From: Planctomycetota bacterium
Lineage (GTDB): Bacteria > Planctomycetota > Phycisphaerae > Phycisphaerales > Zrk34
Reading direction: 5' to 3'
DNA length: 64,000 bases
NCBI GenBank assembly: GCA_016125255.1
Contig: WGMD01000029.1
Location: 1-64,000 of the forward strand
Shown: in pieces, positions 8,904 to 17,119 of the stretch
Layout of the letters: each line of letters starts with the position of its first letter
Position numbering within the stretch: the first letter of the stretch is position 1
Made by a program: the position numbers and the translations under genes
The notes under the pieces: generated by a model
The model's database searches: none
Told to the model about the DNA's origin: nothing
What the model saw: the letters and a program-made list of their open reading frames with translations, nothing else

Positions 8904-10327
8904 CATGGAGCTGGTCGACGCTGCTGATTCTGTTCGAATGGGGCATTCGCCTTGTCATGATGCCCGTCGTGTTGCGACGCCGGACGACGGCGCAGGCGAT
9001 GGCCTGGTTGTTGATCATTTTCTTTGAACCGCTGTTGGGGCTGGGGCTTTTCTTGCTGGTCGGCACCAATCGCCTGCCCCGGCGGCGCATCGCGCAACAT
9101 GCGCAGGCGACGCGCGTCCTGGACATGATTCATCGCCTTCAGCGCAGCAAACCGCATGTCATGCGACCCAAGGTCGATCCCGAGCAGGCGGGGCTCATCG
9201 CACTGACTGAAAACCTCGGTGATCTGGCGATTCTCGGGGGCAATGACTTTGAGATGATGACGGACACGGATGTGGTGATCGATCGCCTCGTCGCCGACAT
9301 TGCCTCGGCGAAGCAGCATGTCCATATTCTCATGTACATCTTTCACGACGATCGTGTGGGGCGGCGGGTGGCGGCGGCGCTGATCGCGGCGCAGCAGCGC
9401 GGCGTGGCGTGCCGGGTGCTGGCGGATGCGGTGGGCGCCAAGCCGATGTTCGTCGAGTTGGCAGCGCTCATGTCGGAAGCGGGTGTGCGCGTGCAGCCGG
9501 CGCTGCCGGTCAGTTACATTCGCCGGCGGCTGGCGCGGATGGACCTGCGCAATCATCGCAAGCTGATTGTGATCGACGGGGCGATCTGCTACGTCGGTTC
9601 GCAGAACATCGTCGAACCGGAATACGGCCGGGGGAATCTGGCGTGGCACGACTTGATGCTGCGCGTGACGGGGCCAGTGTCGTTGCAGCTTCAGAGCGTG
9701 TTCGTCGAGGACTGGTTTTCGGAAACGTCGGAGCGACTCGATGCGGACGCGTATTTCCCGGAACCGCGTGTGACGGGGAAAGTTGCGATTCAGACCTTAC
9801 CGAGCGGGCCGACGTATCCGACGCAGAATTACCAGCGGCTGATCGTGGCGGCGCTGTATGCGGCGAAGCGACACGTGATCATCACGACGCCGTACTTCGT
9901 GCCGGACGAGGCGCTGCTTCAGGCGCTGGAGGTGGCGGTGCTGCGCGAGGTGGTGGTGGACATCATCGTGCCGCGGCAGGCGGATCAGGTGCTCGCCGGG
10001 GCGGCGGGCCGGGCGTATTACGCACGGCTCATGGAGATGGGCGTGCGTCTGCACCTGCATCAGGAGGGATTGCTGCACGCCAAGACGATGAGCGTCGATG
10101 ACGCCATCGCGCTCGTCGGCAGCGGCAACTTCGATATGCGGTCCTTCTACCTCAACTTCGAGTTGAACATGGTGCTATACGGCCCGGAGGTCGCAGCACA
10201 ACTCCGCTATCAGCAGAATCAGTACATCGCCAAGTCCCACCTCCTGACCCAGCGCGAATGGGGCGACCGCCCCGCTTATCGGCGGCTTTTCGACGATTGC
10301 GCCCGCCTGCTCAGCCCCCTTCTGTAG
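8900..10327 (+). CDS. cls: Cardiolipin synthase (phospholipase D family)
   Basis: 475 aa starting at GTG 8900, which overlaps the previous stop (GTGA). Two N-terminal membrane spans (about 7-25 and 33-53) are followed by two HKD catalytic motifs: H219-x-K221-x4-D226 in NHRKLIVID and H393-x-K395-x4-D400 in LLHAKTMSVD. Each is followed by the usual G-S-x-N segment. The layout and length match bacterial ClsA-type enzymes that join two phosphatidylglycerol molecules into cardiolipin and glycerol at the inner membrane. Both catalytic motifs are intact. Its link to the polysaccharide genes is positional only. Confidence 0.92.
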   Translation: MTWSWSTLLILFEWGIRLVMMPVVLRRRTTAQAMAWLLIIFFEPLLGLGLFLLVGTNRLPRRRIAQHAQATRVLDMIHRLQRSKPHVMRPKVDPEQAGLIALTENLGDLAILGGNDFEMMTDTDVVIDRLVADIASAKQHVHILMYIFHDDRVGRRVAAALIAAQQRGVACRVLADAVGAKPMFVELAALMSEAGVRVQPALPVSYIRRRLARMDLRNHRKLIVIDGAICYVGSQNIVEPEYGRGNLAWHDLMLRVTGPVSLQLQSVFVEDWFSETSERLDADAYFPEPRVTGKVAIQTLPSGPTYPTQNYQRLIVAALYAAKRHVIITTPYFVPDEALLQALEVAVLREVVVDIIVPRQADQVLAGAAGRAYYARLMEMGVRLHLHQEGLLHAKTMSVDDAIALVGSGNFDMRSFYLNFELNMVLYGPEVAAQLRYQQNQYIAKSHLLTQREWGDRPAYRRLFDDCARLLSPLL

Positions 10328-10365
10328 TGCCGATCTGGTCGCCCCAGACCCTCAGAATCACGCCC

Positions 10366-10386
10366 GCAGTACCATGAAGGTACTGC
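10366..10386 (+). terminator. Perfect 8-bp hairpin, possible terminator
   Basis: GCAGTACC, loop ATGAA, GGTACTGC, placed 38 nt after the cardiolipin synthase stop. There is no U-tract after it, so it may be a weak terminator, an RNA-stabilising hairpin or an operator. Confidence 0.35.
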
Positions 10387-10578
10387 AATCCCATCAAGCC
10401 GTCACAAATGGCAACACCCGACGCAGTTTGTAAGGCAATGTAATATCATATGTTACGACCATGACGACCAGCATCCCCGTCTTTGGCATGGTATTCGCTA
10501 CCCGACTCCCGAAACATAGCGCGCACCGACCCTGTTGGCGGTGCGGCGATTGCCATTCGCGAGCACAGGGAGTGTGCC

Positions 10579-10665
10579 ATGTACGCCCATGCACGGGCAT
10601 CGCGCCGTCGTATCACGATCCAACGGCTTATTGCCGTCCTGGTCGTGGCGACGCTGATGCTCTGA
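10579..10665 (+). CDS. Possible 28-residue basic/hydrophobic peptide
   Basis: ATG 10579 is preceded by AGGGAG at a 6-nt distance. The product starts with a basic stretch (RASRRRITIQR) followed by a hydrophobic run LIAVLVVATLML and stop. This is the layout of a very small membrane peptide, or of a signal-peptide remnant. No family is recognised, and a chance frame in GC-rich DNA is quite possible. Confidence 0.3.
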   Translation: MYAHARASRRRITIQRLIAVLVVATLML

Positions 10666-10981
10666 CCGAACCCAACGGATTCCAAAGCGCCCGACCGTCG
10701 GGTCGCAATGCGCGGATTCGGCGCGCGGCCGATTGTCGCGCCAGTGGCGCGGCGATTCGCGCAAGACACGACATCGTTTGATCAATAATCTTTCAAGCCC
10801 ATGTCTTCGCGGCGTGGGCGTTTTCATTTTCAGCGAACTTCGTGATTCGATTCACAAGGGACGATGATCATTTTTCATCGCGTCTGTTCCTCGTCCGACC
10901 GCGTTATCGGCCGCGCCAGGCCGTATCAATCGTCACAGACTGAACTTCCCTGCCGTTTGTAGCGATATATATGTAGTTGGC

Positions 10982-10987
10982 AGGAGG
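10982..10987 (+). promoter_or_regulatory. Shine-Dalgarno that fixes the hydrolase start
   Basis: AGGAGG lies 7 nt before ATG 10995. It rules out the longer frame that begins at the TTG at 10977, because that start would place the ribosome site inside the coding region. Confidence 0.75.
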
Positions 10988-10994
10988 TCACAAC

Positions 10995-11852
10995 ATGCCT
11001 TGGGCAGAAGTGACAGATGCGAGACTCTACTACGAACTGACCGGTGAAGGCGAAGTCGTACTGCTCATCCCTGGCCTCGGCTCAACGTGCAGACTTCTGG
11101 ATCCGATCGTCTACTCGCTCAATGACGGGTTCTGCCTGCTCGGTGTCGACAATCGAGGCGTCGGTCAGTCGATCGCACATCGTCCCGTTCATACTCTGCA
11201 CGATTACTCCGCCGACCTGATCGAACTGCTCGACCATCTGCAGATCGAACGCGCTCACATCGTCGGCATCTCGCTGGGCGGCATCATCGCTCAGCGCTTC
11301 GCCGTCGATCATCCCGGCCGCGTGAATCGCCTAGTGCTCATGTCGTGTGCCCACAAGTTCGGGCCCTACCTGCGAGAGATGGCGCTGCTCACGGGGAACA
11401 TGCTGCGTCGCTTCCCTTCCCGTGTTTTCGCGGCGGCCCTCGAAGTGCTCAGCGCGGGGCCGCTGTATCTCGATGAGGATCCGGGGCGGGTCGAGCGGAA
11501 GGTCATCGAGTCGATGCAGACGAACATTTCGCGGATGGCGATCGGACGGCAGTTGCGCGCTCTGGGCGCGAGCGATCCGCGCGAAGATGAATACAGCATT
11601 CTCGCGCCCACACTCGTCATCAGCGGTGAGTTCGACGGACTCATCCCCGCCTGTTACGGACGCCGCATGGCGCGAGCCATTCCCAACAGCCGCTTCGTCC
11701 TCGTGCGGGACGCGGGGCATAATCCGCTCGCCGAATGCCCGCTCAAAGTGCTGCCCCTCATCATGGAATTTCTGCGCACCGGGCACGTCACCGACCTCGA
11801 TGACGATCTGGTGCTCGAATGGCAGAGGGAGGCCCAGCTATGCGCGACATGA
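10995..11852 (+). CDS. Alpha/beta hydrolase
   Basis: 285 aa. The catalytic triad is visible: nucleophile Ser93 in GISLGG (residues 91-96), Asp214 in SGEFDGLIP and His242 in DAGHNPL. The oxyanion segment LLIPGLGSTC is near residue 24. No signal peptide, so cytoplasmic. It overlaps the acyl-CoA ligase gene and leads a fatty-acid operon, so a lipase, esterase or thioesterase role feeding acyl groups into beta-oxidation is reasonable, but the substrate is inferred. An AT-rich box at 10964-10973 may belong to the operon promoter. Confidence 0.85.
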   Translation: MPWAEVTDARLYYELTGEGEVVLLIPGLGSTCRLLDPIVYSLNDGFCLLGVDNRGVGQSIAHRPVHTLHDYSADLIELLDHLQIERAHIVGISLGGIIAQRFAVDHPGRVNRLVLMSCAHKFGPYLREMALLTGNMLRRFPSRVFAAALEVLSAGPLYLDEDPGRVERKVIESMQTNISRMAIGRQLRALGASDPREDEYSILAPTLVISGEFDGLIPACYGRRMARAIPNSRFVLVRDAGHNPLAECPLKVLPLIMEFLRTGHVTDLDDDLVLEWQREAQLCAT

Positions 11853-13627
11853 TCGGGCCCATGTGGCGATGGTGGCGACGCCCCCGCCGGCCGCGCCGTT
11901 CGACGAACGGCCGGGCCAACGGGCACGCGGTCGCGCCGCCGAGCGAGCCGATGACCCCGCATGATCGGCTGGGCTTGCTTCGCTCCCTGCACTACCCGAG
12001 CGTCAGTCTCGCGCAGTTGTTCGATGAAACGGCTCAACGCTTCGCCGATGTGCCCGCCGTCGTGTACGTCGATGTCGCATGGACCTATCGTCAGCTCGCC
12101 GAGCAAATCAACCGCTGCGCCGGCGGCTTGGCCCGGATCGGCGTGCGGCGGGGCGACCGCGTACTCATCACGTTGCCGAACTGCCCGGAATTCATCGTCT
12201 GTTTCATGGCCATTCAGAAACTCGGGGCCGTCGTCGTCAACGCCGGCCCGCTCATGGGCGTCGACGATCTGGGCAAGATCGTCGAGATGACGCACCCGCG
12301 CCTCATCGTGGGCCTCGATCTGCAGGCGCCTATCTTCGACCACATCGGTCACCGCGAGATTCATCGACTCTGGGTCACGCTCAAGGACTATCAGACCGTC
12401 TGGCTCCGCGTCGGCTATCGGCTCAAGCTCTGGACCAAGCGCACGGAAAGTCCGGATGTCGAGCATGAACGGACGATGGCGACGATGATGGAGCAGGCCC
12501 CGGCGCGCCCGCCGAGCGTCGCGCCGCTGCCCAACGACGTCGCCCTGCTTCAGCCGACCGGCGGCACCACCGGCACGCTCAAAGTCGCCGAACTCACGCA
12601 CGCGAATCTCATCGCCAATGCTGCGCAGATGTCCAACTGGGTGCGCCTGCGGCATGGGCAGGAGCGCGTGCTGGCCGTGCTGCCGATGTTCCATGTCTAC
12701 GGGCTTTCGACCTGTCTGACGACCGCGCTGCTCTGCGGCGGGACGATGTATCCCTTGACCCGATTCAAGGTCGAAGAGGTGCTCGCCGCGATCGCCAACC
12801 AGCGTCCGACCGTCCTGCCGCTCGTCCCCGCCATCATTGAACACATGTGCGACCAACTCGAGGCCCAGCCGCGCCCCGACATCGTCAAGGCCCTTGAAAA
12901 CACGATCGTCATCAGCGGCGCCGCCCCGCTGCTTCCCGCGACGCAGCAGCGATTCGAGCGCCTCACCGGCGTGCATATCCTGCAGGGATACGGCCTGACC
13001 GAAGCGTCGCCCGTCACGCATGTCAATCCGCAGGGTCACGAACAGCTCGGCGCGATCGGACTGACGCTCGCCGACACGCGTATGCGCGTCGTCGATCCGC
13101 AGGACACGGCACGCGATGTCCCGCCCGGCGAAGTTGGCGAGATGTGGATCAGCGGGCCGCAGGTCATGCGCGGCTACTTCAATAATCCGCAGGAGACGGC
13201 TCGCGTGCTCTCGACCGATGCCGACGGCAACCGCTGGCTCCATACCGGCGACCTCGTCCGCATCGACGATAACGGCTATACATGCGTCGTCGATCGGGCC
13301 AAGGAGATGATCATCCGCGGCGGGTTGAAGGTGTATCCCGGCAAAGTCGAGCAAACGCTCATGCGTCACCCTAAAGTCGCCGACGCCGCCGTGATCGGAC
13401 GCGATGATCCGGTGCACACGCAGATCGTCACCGCCATCATCGTGCCCCGCGAGGTGATCACCGACAAGGATGCGTTCATGCATGAGCTGCGGGCGCTGTG
13501 CCGCGAGCATCTGGCGCCTTACGAAGTGCCGAGCGAAATCGAGATCGCCGATGCCCTGCCGCGCAACGCGCTGGGCAAGCTTCAGAAATTCAAGCTCGCC
13601 GAAGCTGACCGGAAGGAGGCGGTGTGA
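11840..13627 (+). CDS. Long-chain acyl-CoA ligase (AMP-forming, FadD-like)
   Basis: 595 aa from ATG 11840, chosen because GGGAGG lies 7 nt upstream; it overlaps the hydrolase end. The adenylate-forming signatures are present: P-loop TGGTTGTLK (about 240-248), YGLTEASPVTH in the middle, and a C-terminal domain ending NALGKLQKFKL with the catalytic lysine. Activates fatty acids to acyl-CoA through an acyl-adenylate. The N-terminus (MWRWWRRPRRPRR) is unusually basic and aromatic and may bind membrane. Part of the five-gene beta-oxidation operon, with the thiolase start overlapping its stop. Confidence 0.9.
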   Translation: MRDMIGPMWRWWRRPRRPRRSTNGRANGHAVAPPSEPMTPHDRLGLLRSLHYPSVSLAQLFDETAQRFADVPAVVYVDVAWTYRQLAEQINRCAGGLARIGVRRGDRVLITLPNCPEFIVCFMAIQKLGAVVVNAGPLMGVDDLGKIVEMTHPRLIVGLDLQAPIFDHIGHREIHRLWVTLKDYQTVWLRVGYRLKLWTKRTESPDVEHERTMATMMEQAPARPPSVAPLPNDVALLQPTGGTTGTLKVAELTHANLIANAAQMSNWVRLRHGQERVLAVLPMFHVYGLSTCLTTALLCGGTMYPLTRFKVEEVLAAIANQRPTVLPLVPAIIEHMCDQLEAQPRPDIVKALENTIVISGAAPLLPATQQRFERLTGVHILQGYGLTEASPVTHVNPQGHEQLGAIGLTLADTRMRVVDPQDTARDVPPGEVGEMWISGPQVMRGYFNNPQETARVLSTDADGNRWLHTGDLVRIDDNGYTCVVDRAKEMIIRGGLKVYPGKVEQTLMRHPKVADAAVIGRDDPVHTQIVTAIIVPREVITDKDAFMHELRALCREHLAPYEVPSEIEIADALPRNALGKLQKFKLAEADRKEAV

Positions 13628-14931
13628 TGGTCGCATGGCAGACGAAACCCGATCGCGTGGCGATTCTTTCCAGCGCTCGCACGCCGCTTGTCAAAGCGGG
13701 CGCAGCGCTCGCCCAAACGCCGATGACGGAACTGGCGCGCACCGTGCTGATTGAGACGCTCTATCGCGCCGGCTTCCCGGGGGCCCGGCTCGACGAAGTA
13801 ATCCTCGGCAACGTGTCCATGCCGCCCGATGCGCCGAACCCGGCGCGCGTCGCGGCGCTCGAAGCGGGCATCCCGCTGCATGTCCCCGCCTACACCGTGC
13901 AGCGCAACTGCGGGTCGGGCATGGAAGCCGTCGCACAAGCCGCGACGCACATTCAGGACGGCGCCGCACAGATCATTCTCGCCGGCGGCGCCGAGTCGAT
14001 GAGCACGATTCCCCTGCTTTTCCCGAGCGAAACGCTCGAACCGATGGCGAAGATCATGCGCGCCCGCGGCCCGCTGGCGAAGCTGAGCGCGATCGCGTCG
14101 CTCCGTCCGCGGCACTTCAAGCCGATCTCCGGCCTGATGCTCGGACTGACCGATCCCGTCGCCGGGATGATCATGGGCAAGACCGCCGAAATCCTCGCGC
14201 ACGAATTTCACATCAGCCGAGAGACCCAGGACGCCTTCGCTCTCCGTTCGCATCAGCGCGCCGTCGCCGCCGTCAAAGCCGGCCGGTTCGATGAGGATAT
14301 CGCGCCCGTTTACGCCGGTGCGGATTTCAAGCCGGTTACGAAGGACATCGGCCCGCGTGCCGAGCAGACGATGGAGGCGCTCGCGAAGCTCAAGCCGATC
14401 TTCGACAGGAAGGACGGCTCCGTCACTGTCGGCAACGCCTGTCAGGTCACCGACGGCGCCGCCGCGATGCTCGTCGCCAATGCCGACATGGCGCGCGGCG
14501 AGGGCATGACGATTCACGGCTACATCCGTGGCTACGCCACTGCCGGACTTGATCCGCAGCGCATGGGCCTCGGCCCCGTCTACGCCATCGATCACCTGCT
14601 GCACATGACCGGCATGTCGCTGTCCGACATCGGCCTCATCGAAATCAACGAGGCCTTCGCCGCTCAGGTGCTCGCCTGCACCACCGCCCTCGCCAGCGAC
14701 CATTTCGCCCAGCAGCACCTCGGCCGCGCCAAAGCGATCGGTGAAGTCGATCCCGACCGACTCAACGTCAACGGCGGCGCGATCGCCCTGGGCCATCCCG
14801 TCGGCGCGACCGGCGCTCGCATCGTGCAGAATCTTGTGAGCGAAATGAGTCGGCGCGATGTCCAGTTCGGCATCGCCAGTCTGTGCATCGGCGGCGGACA
14901 AGGCGCCGCGATGCTTTTGGAGCGGAGGTGA
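13627..14931 (+). CDS. fadA: Acetyl-CoA acyltransferase (3-ketoacyl-CoA thiolase)
   Basis: 434 aa from ATG 13627, overlapping the ligase stop (TGATG) with AGGAGG 7 nt upstream. Active-site Cys95 lies in QRNCGSGMEAV. Later come NEAFAAQVLA, the catalytic His in GHPVGATGAR and the second Cys in CIGGGQGAAM. Cleaves 3-ketoacyl-CoA to acetyl-CoA and a shortened acyl-CoA. The length is closer to FadI (about 435 aa) than FadA (about 390 aa), so fadI is an equally suitable name. The partner multifunctional subunit is encoded immediately downstream. Confidence 0.92.
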   Translation: MVAWQTKPDRVAILSSARTPLVKAGAALAQTPMTELARTVLIETLYRAGFPGARLDEVILGNVSMPPDAPNPARVAALEAGIPLHVPAYTVQRNCGSGMEAVAQAATHIQDGAAQIILAGGAESMSTIPLLFPSETLEPMAKIMRARGPLAKLSAIASLRPRHFKPISGLMLGLTDPVAGMIMGKTAEILAHEFHISRETQDAFALRSHQRAVAAVKAGRFDEDIAPVYAGADFKPVTKDIGPRAEQTMEALAKLKPIFDRKDGSVTVGNACQVTDGAAAMLVANADMARGEGMTIHGYIRGYATAGLDPQRMGLGPVYAIDHLLHMTGMSLSDIGLIEINEAFAAQVLACTTALASDHFAQQHLGRAKAIGEVDPDRLNVNGGAIALGHPVGATGARIVQNLVSEMSRRDVQFGIASLCIGGGQGAAMLLERR

Positions 14932-14934
14932 ATC

Positions 14935-17118
14935 ATGGCTCACAACTTCCAGCTCACGACAAGTCCCCACGGCGTGCTGACCGCGTGTTTCAACACACCC
15001 GGCAAATCCGTCAACACGTTCACGCCCGACGCCCTCGCCGAGCTTGACCAGCTTATCGCATCCATCGAGCGCGGCGAGCGATCGATCCGCGGCCTGATCT
15101 TCACCAGCGGCAAGACCGATTCGTTCATCACCGGCGCTGACCTGTTCGCCATGAGTACGATGGACGAGCCGGCGCTGAAGGCCTTTCTCGAACTTGGCCA
15201 GCGGCTCTTTGAACGAATCGGCAAGCTGTCCATTCCCACGGTCGCGGCGCTCAATGGTCACACACTCGGCGGCGGCTTCGAACTGGCGCTGGCCTGTACA
15301 TGGCGCGTCGCCGCCGACGTCGGGTCCATCAACATCGGCCTGCCCGAAACGAAACTCGGCATCCTCCCCGCATGGGGCGGCACGACGCGCGTCACCGAAA
15401 TGATCGGCCCGATGCACACGCTGCCGATGCTCGCCGCCGGCAAAACCCTCGCCCCGCGCAAGGCGCTTTCCGCCGGCTTGATCGACGAGGTGGTCCGCCC
15501 CGAAGCGCTAGACCACGCGGCGCACCGATTGGTTCTCACATCGAAAACATCAAAGCGCCCGCCGTTTGTCGTACGGCAGGTGATGCGTTTCGCCTGGCTG
15601 CGGGACAAGGTCGCCGCGAAGGCCAAACGTGAAACGCTCAAAAAGACTTACGGCCATTATCCCGCCGCCGAGGCGCTGATCGATGTGGTCATGACGGTTT
15701 GCCGCGAGGGACATCAGGCGGGCCTCGAAGCCGAGCGATCGGCGGCGTTGAAGCTTGCCGGCACGGATGTCTGCCGGAATCTGATGCGTCTCTTTTTCCT
15801 GCGCCATGATGCGAAGCGCACCATTCGCGCTGCGATCAAAAGCGATCCCGTGCATCTCGATCACGCAGCCGTCATAGGCGGCGGCGTCATGGGCGCCGGC
15901 ATCGTGCACGCACTGGTCCGGGCGGGGCTCCGCGTGCGACTTATCGAGGTGAGCCCCGAAGCCGTCGGCGCTGCTCTGAAGCGCATCAGCGACATGATCA
16001 CCACCGACGTGCGGGCCAAGCGACTCAGTCCGCTTGAAGGCAAGGCGACGATGCGCCGCGTCGCGCCCTGCACCGACTGGACCGGCCTGAATCTCGTCGA
16101 CTTCGTCGTCGAAGCGGTGGCGGAACACATGAACGTCAAGCGCGAAGTGTTCGGCAAGCTCGACAAGCTGACGCGCCCCGATGCGGTGCTCGCCTCGAAC
16201 ACCAGTTCACTGAGCATCACCGAGATGGCGGCGGGGACGCATGATCCGTCGCGCGTGATAGGTCTGCACTTTTTCAACCCCGTGCCCGTGATGCCGCTCG
16301 TCGAAGTGGTCCGCACGCCGCACAGTTGCGACCGGGCGCTGTCTGTCGGCGTCGAGACGGCGCTGCGCATGGGCAAGACACCGGTGCTGATCAATGATGC
16401 GCCCGGCTTCCTCGTCAATCGTGTGCTGATTCCATATTTGGCGGAAGCGATCGTCATGGCCGGCGAAGGCGCGGACATTGGGCGGGTGGACGAAGCGATG
16501 AAACGATGGGGCATGCCGATGGGACCGTATGAGCTGCTCGATCAGGTGGGGCTGGACGTGGCGATTTCAATTTTGAAGTCGATGAGCGGACGGCTCACCG
16601 AGACGGTCGCCGTGCCCGCGGGGGTGGAGAAGATCATCGAGGCGGCGTATCTGGGCCGCAAAAGCAACATCGGGTTCTACGACTATCGCCAGCGTGGCGA
16701 GCCGCGCGTCAACGGGAAGCTGCTGGACCTGATCCGATTCGCTCCGGCGGCGGACGTGCCGACGGATGACGATGCGATTCAGTGGCGTTTGCTCGTGCCG
16801 ATGATCAACGAAACGGCGCGGCTGCTTCACGATGGCATCGTCGATCGGGTGGACACAATAGACCTTGCCAGCGTGCTGGGACTGGGGCTGGCGCCGTTTC
16901 GTGGCGGACTTGCGCATTTTATCGACGCGACCGGGCTCGATGTCATCACGGCTCACATGGACCGCTTGGCGCAGCGGCTCGGCTCTCGCTTCGAGCCGAC
17001 GCCCGAACTGCGCGACCTGCTCGATGCGGGCAAACATCTGAGCGATCTGAAGCCAGGCCCACGATCGACGCAGCGCATGGAAGCTCAGCGAATTACCTAC
17101 GGACACAAAGAGGTGTGA
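14935..17118 (+). CDS. fadB: Enoyl-CoA hydratase / 3-hydroxyacyl-CoA dehydrogenase fusion (FadB/FadJ type)
   Basis: 727 aa with GGAGG 6 nt before ATG 14935. The N-terminal crotonase domain carries ALNGHTLGGGFELALAC and IGLPETKLGILPAWGG, holding both catalytic glutamates. The dehydrogenase domain begins AAVIGGGVMGAGIVHALV (NAD site) and has SNTSSLSITEM and the catalytic His in GLHFFNPVPVM, followed by C-terminal helical domains. Catalyses hydration and oxidation of enoyl-CoA. Lies 3 nt after the thiolase, the standard operon partner. Could be called fadJ if the thiolase is FadI. Confidence 0.92.
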   Translation: MAHNFQLTTSPHGVLTACFNTPGKSVNTFTPDALAELDQLIASIERGERSIRGLIFTSGKTDSFITGADLFAMSTMDEPALKAFLELGQRLFERIGKLSIPTVAALNGHTLGGGFELALACTWRVAADVGSINIGLPETKLGILPAWGGTTRVTEMIGPMHTLPMLAAGKTLAPRKALSAGLIDEVVRPEALDHAAHRLVLTSKTSKRPPFVVRQVMRFAWLRDKVAAKAKRETLKKTYGHYPAAEALIDVVMTVCREGHQAGLEAERSAALKLAGTDVCRNLMRLFFLRHDAKRTIRAAIKSDPVHLDHAAVIGGGVMGAGIVHALVRAGLRVRLIEVSPEAVGAALKRISDMITTDVRAKRLSPLEGKATMRRVAPCTDWTGLNLVDFVVEAVAEHMNVKREVFGKLDKLTRPDAVLASNTSSLSITEMAAGTHDPSRVIGLHFFNPVPVMPLVEVVRTPHSCDRALSVGVETALRMGKTPVLINDAPGFLVNRVLIPYLAEAIVMAGEGADIGRVDEAMKRWGMPMGPYELLDQVGLDVAISILKSMSGRLTETVAVPAGVEKIIEAAYLGRKSNIGFYDYRQRGEPRVNGKLLDLIRFAPAADVPTDDDAIQWRLLVPMINETARLLHDGIVDRVDTIDLASVLGLGLAPFRGGLAHFIDATGLDVITAHMDRLAQRLGSRFEPTPELRDLLDAGKHLSDLKPGPRSTQRMEAQRITYGHKEV

Positions 17119-17119
17119 C

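Larger units (their letters stand above)
10328..10976. other. Long intergenic region with a hairpin and one tiny possible gene
   Basis: About 650 bases separate cardiolipin synthase from the fatty-acid operon. It holds a perfect hairpin (10366-10386), a possible 28-codon gene (10579-10665) and, close to the operon, an AT-rich box GATATATATG at 10964-10973 that may be part of its promoter. No structural RNA was recognised. Confidence 0.5.

Noticed and set aside
11654-13636. 660-codon open frame on the minus strand
   Set aside because: Antisense to the acyl-CoA ligase, which has intact motifs and a ribosome site; no recognisable domain on this strand.
13582-15417. 611-codon open frame on the minus strand
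   Set aside because: Antisense to thiolase and FadB-like genes; no domain and no upstream signals.
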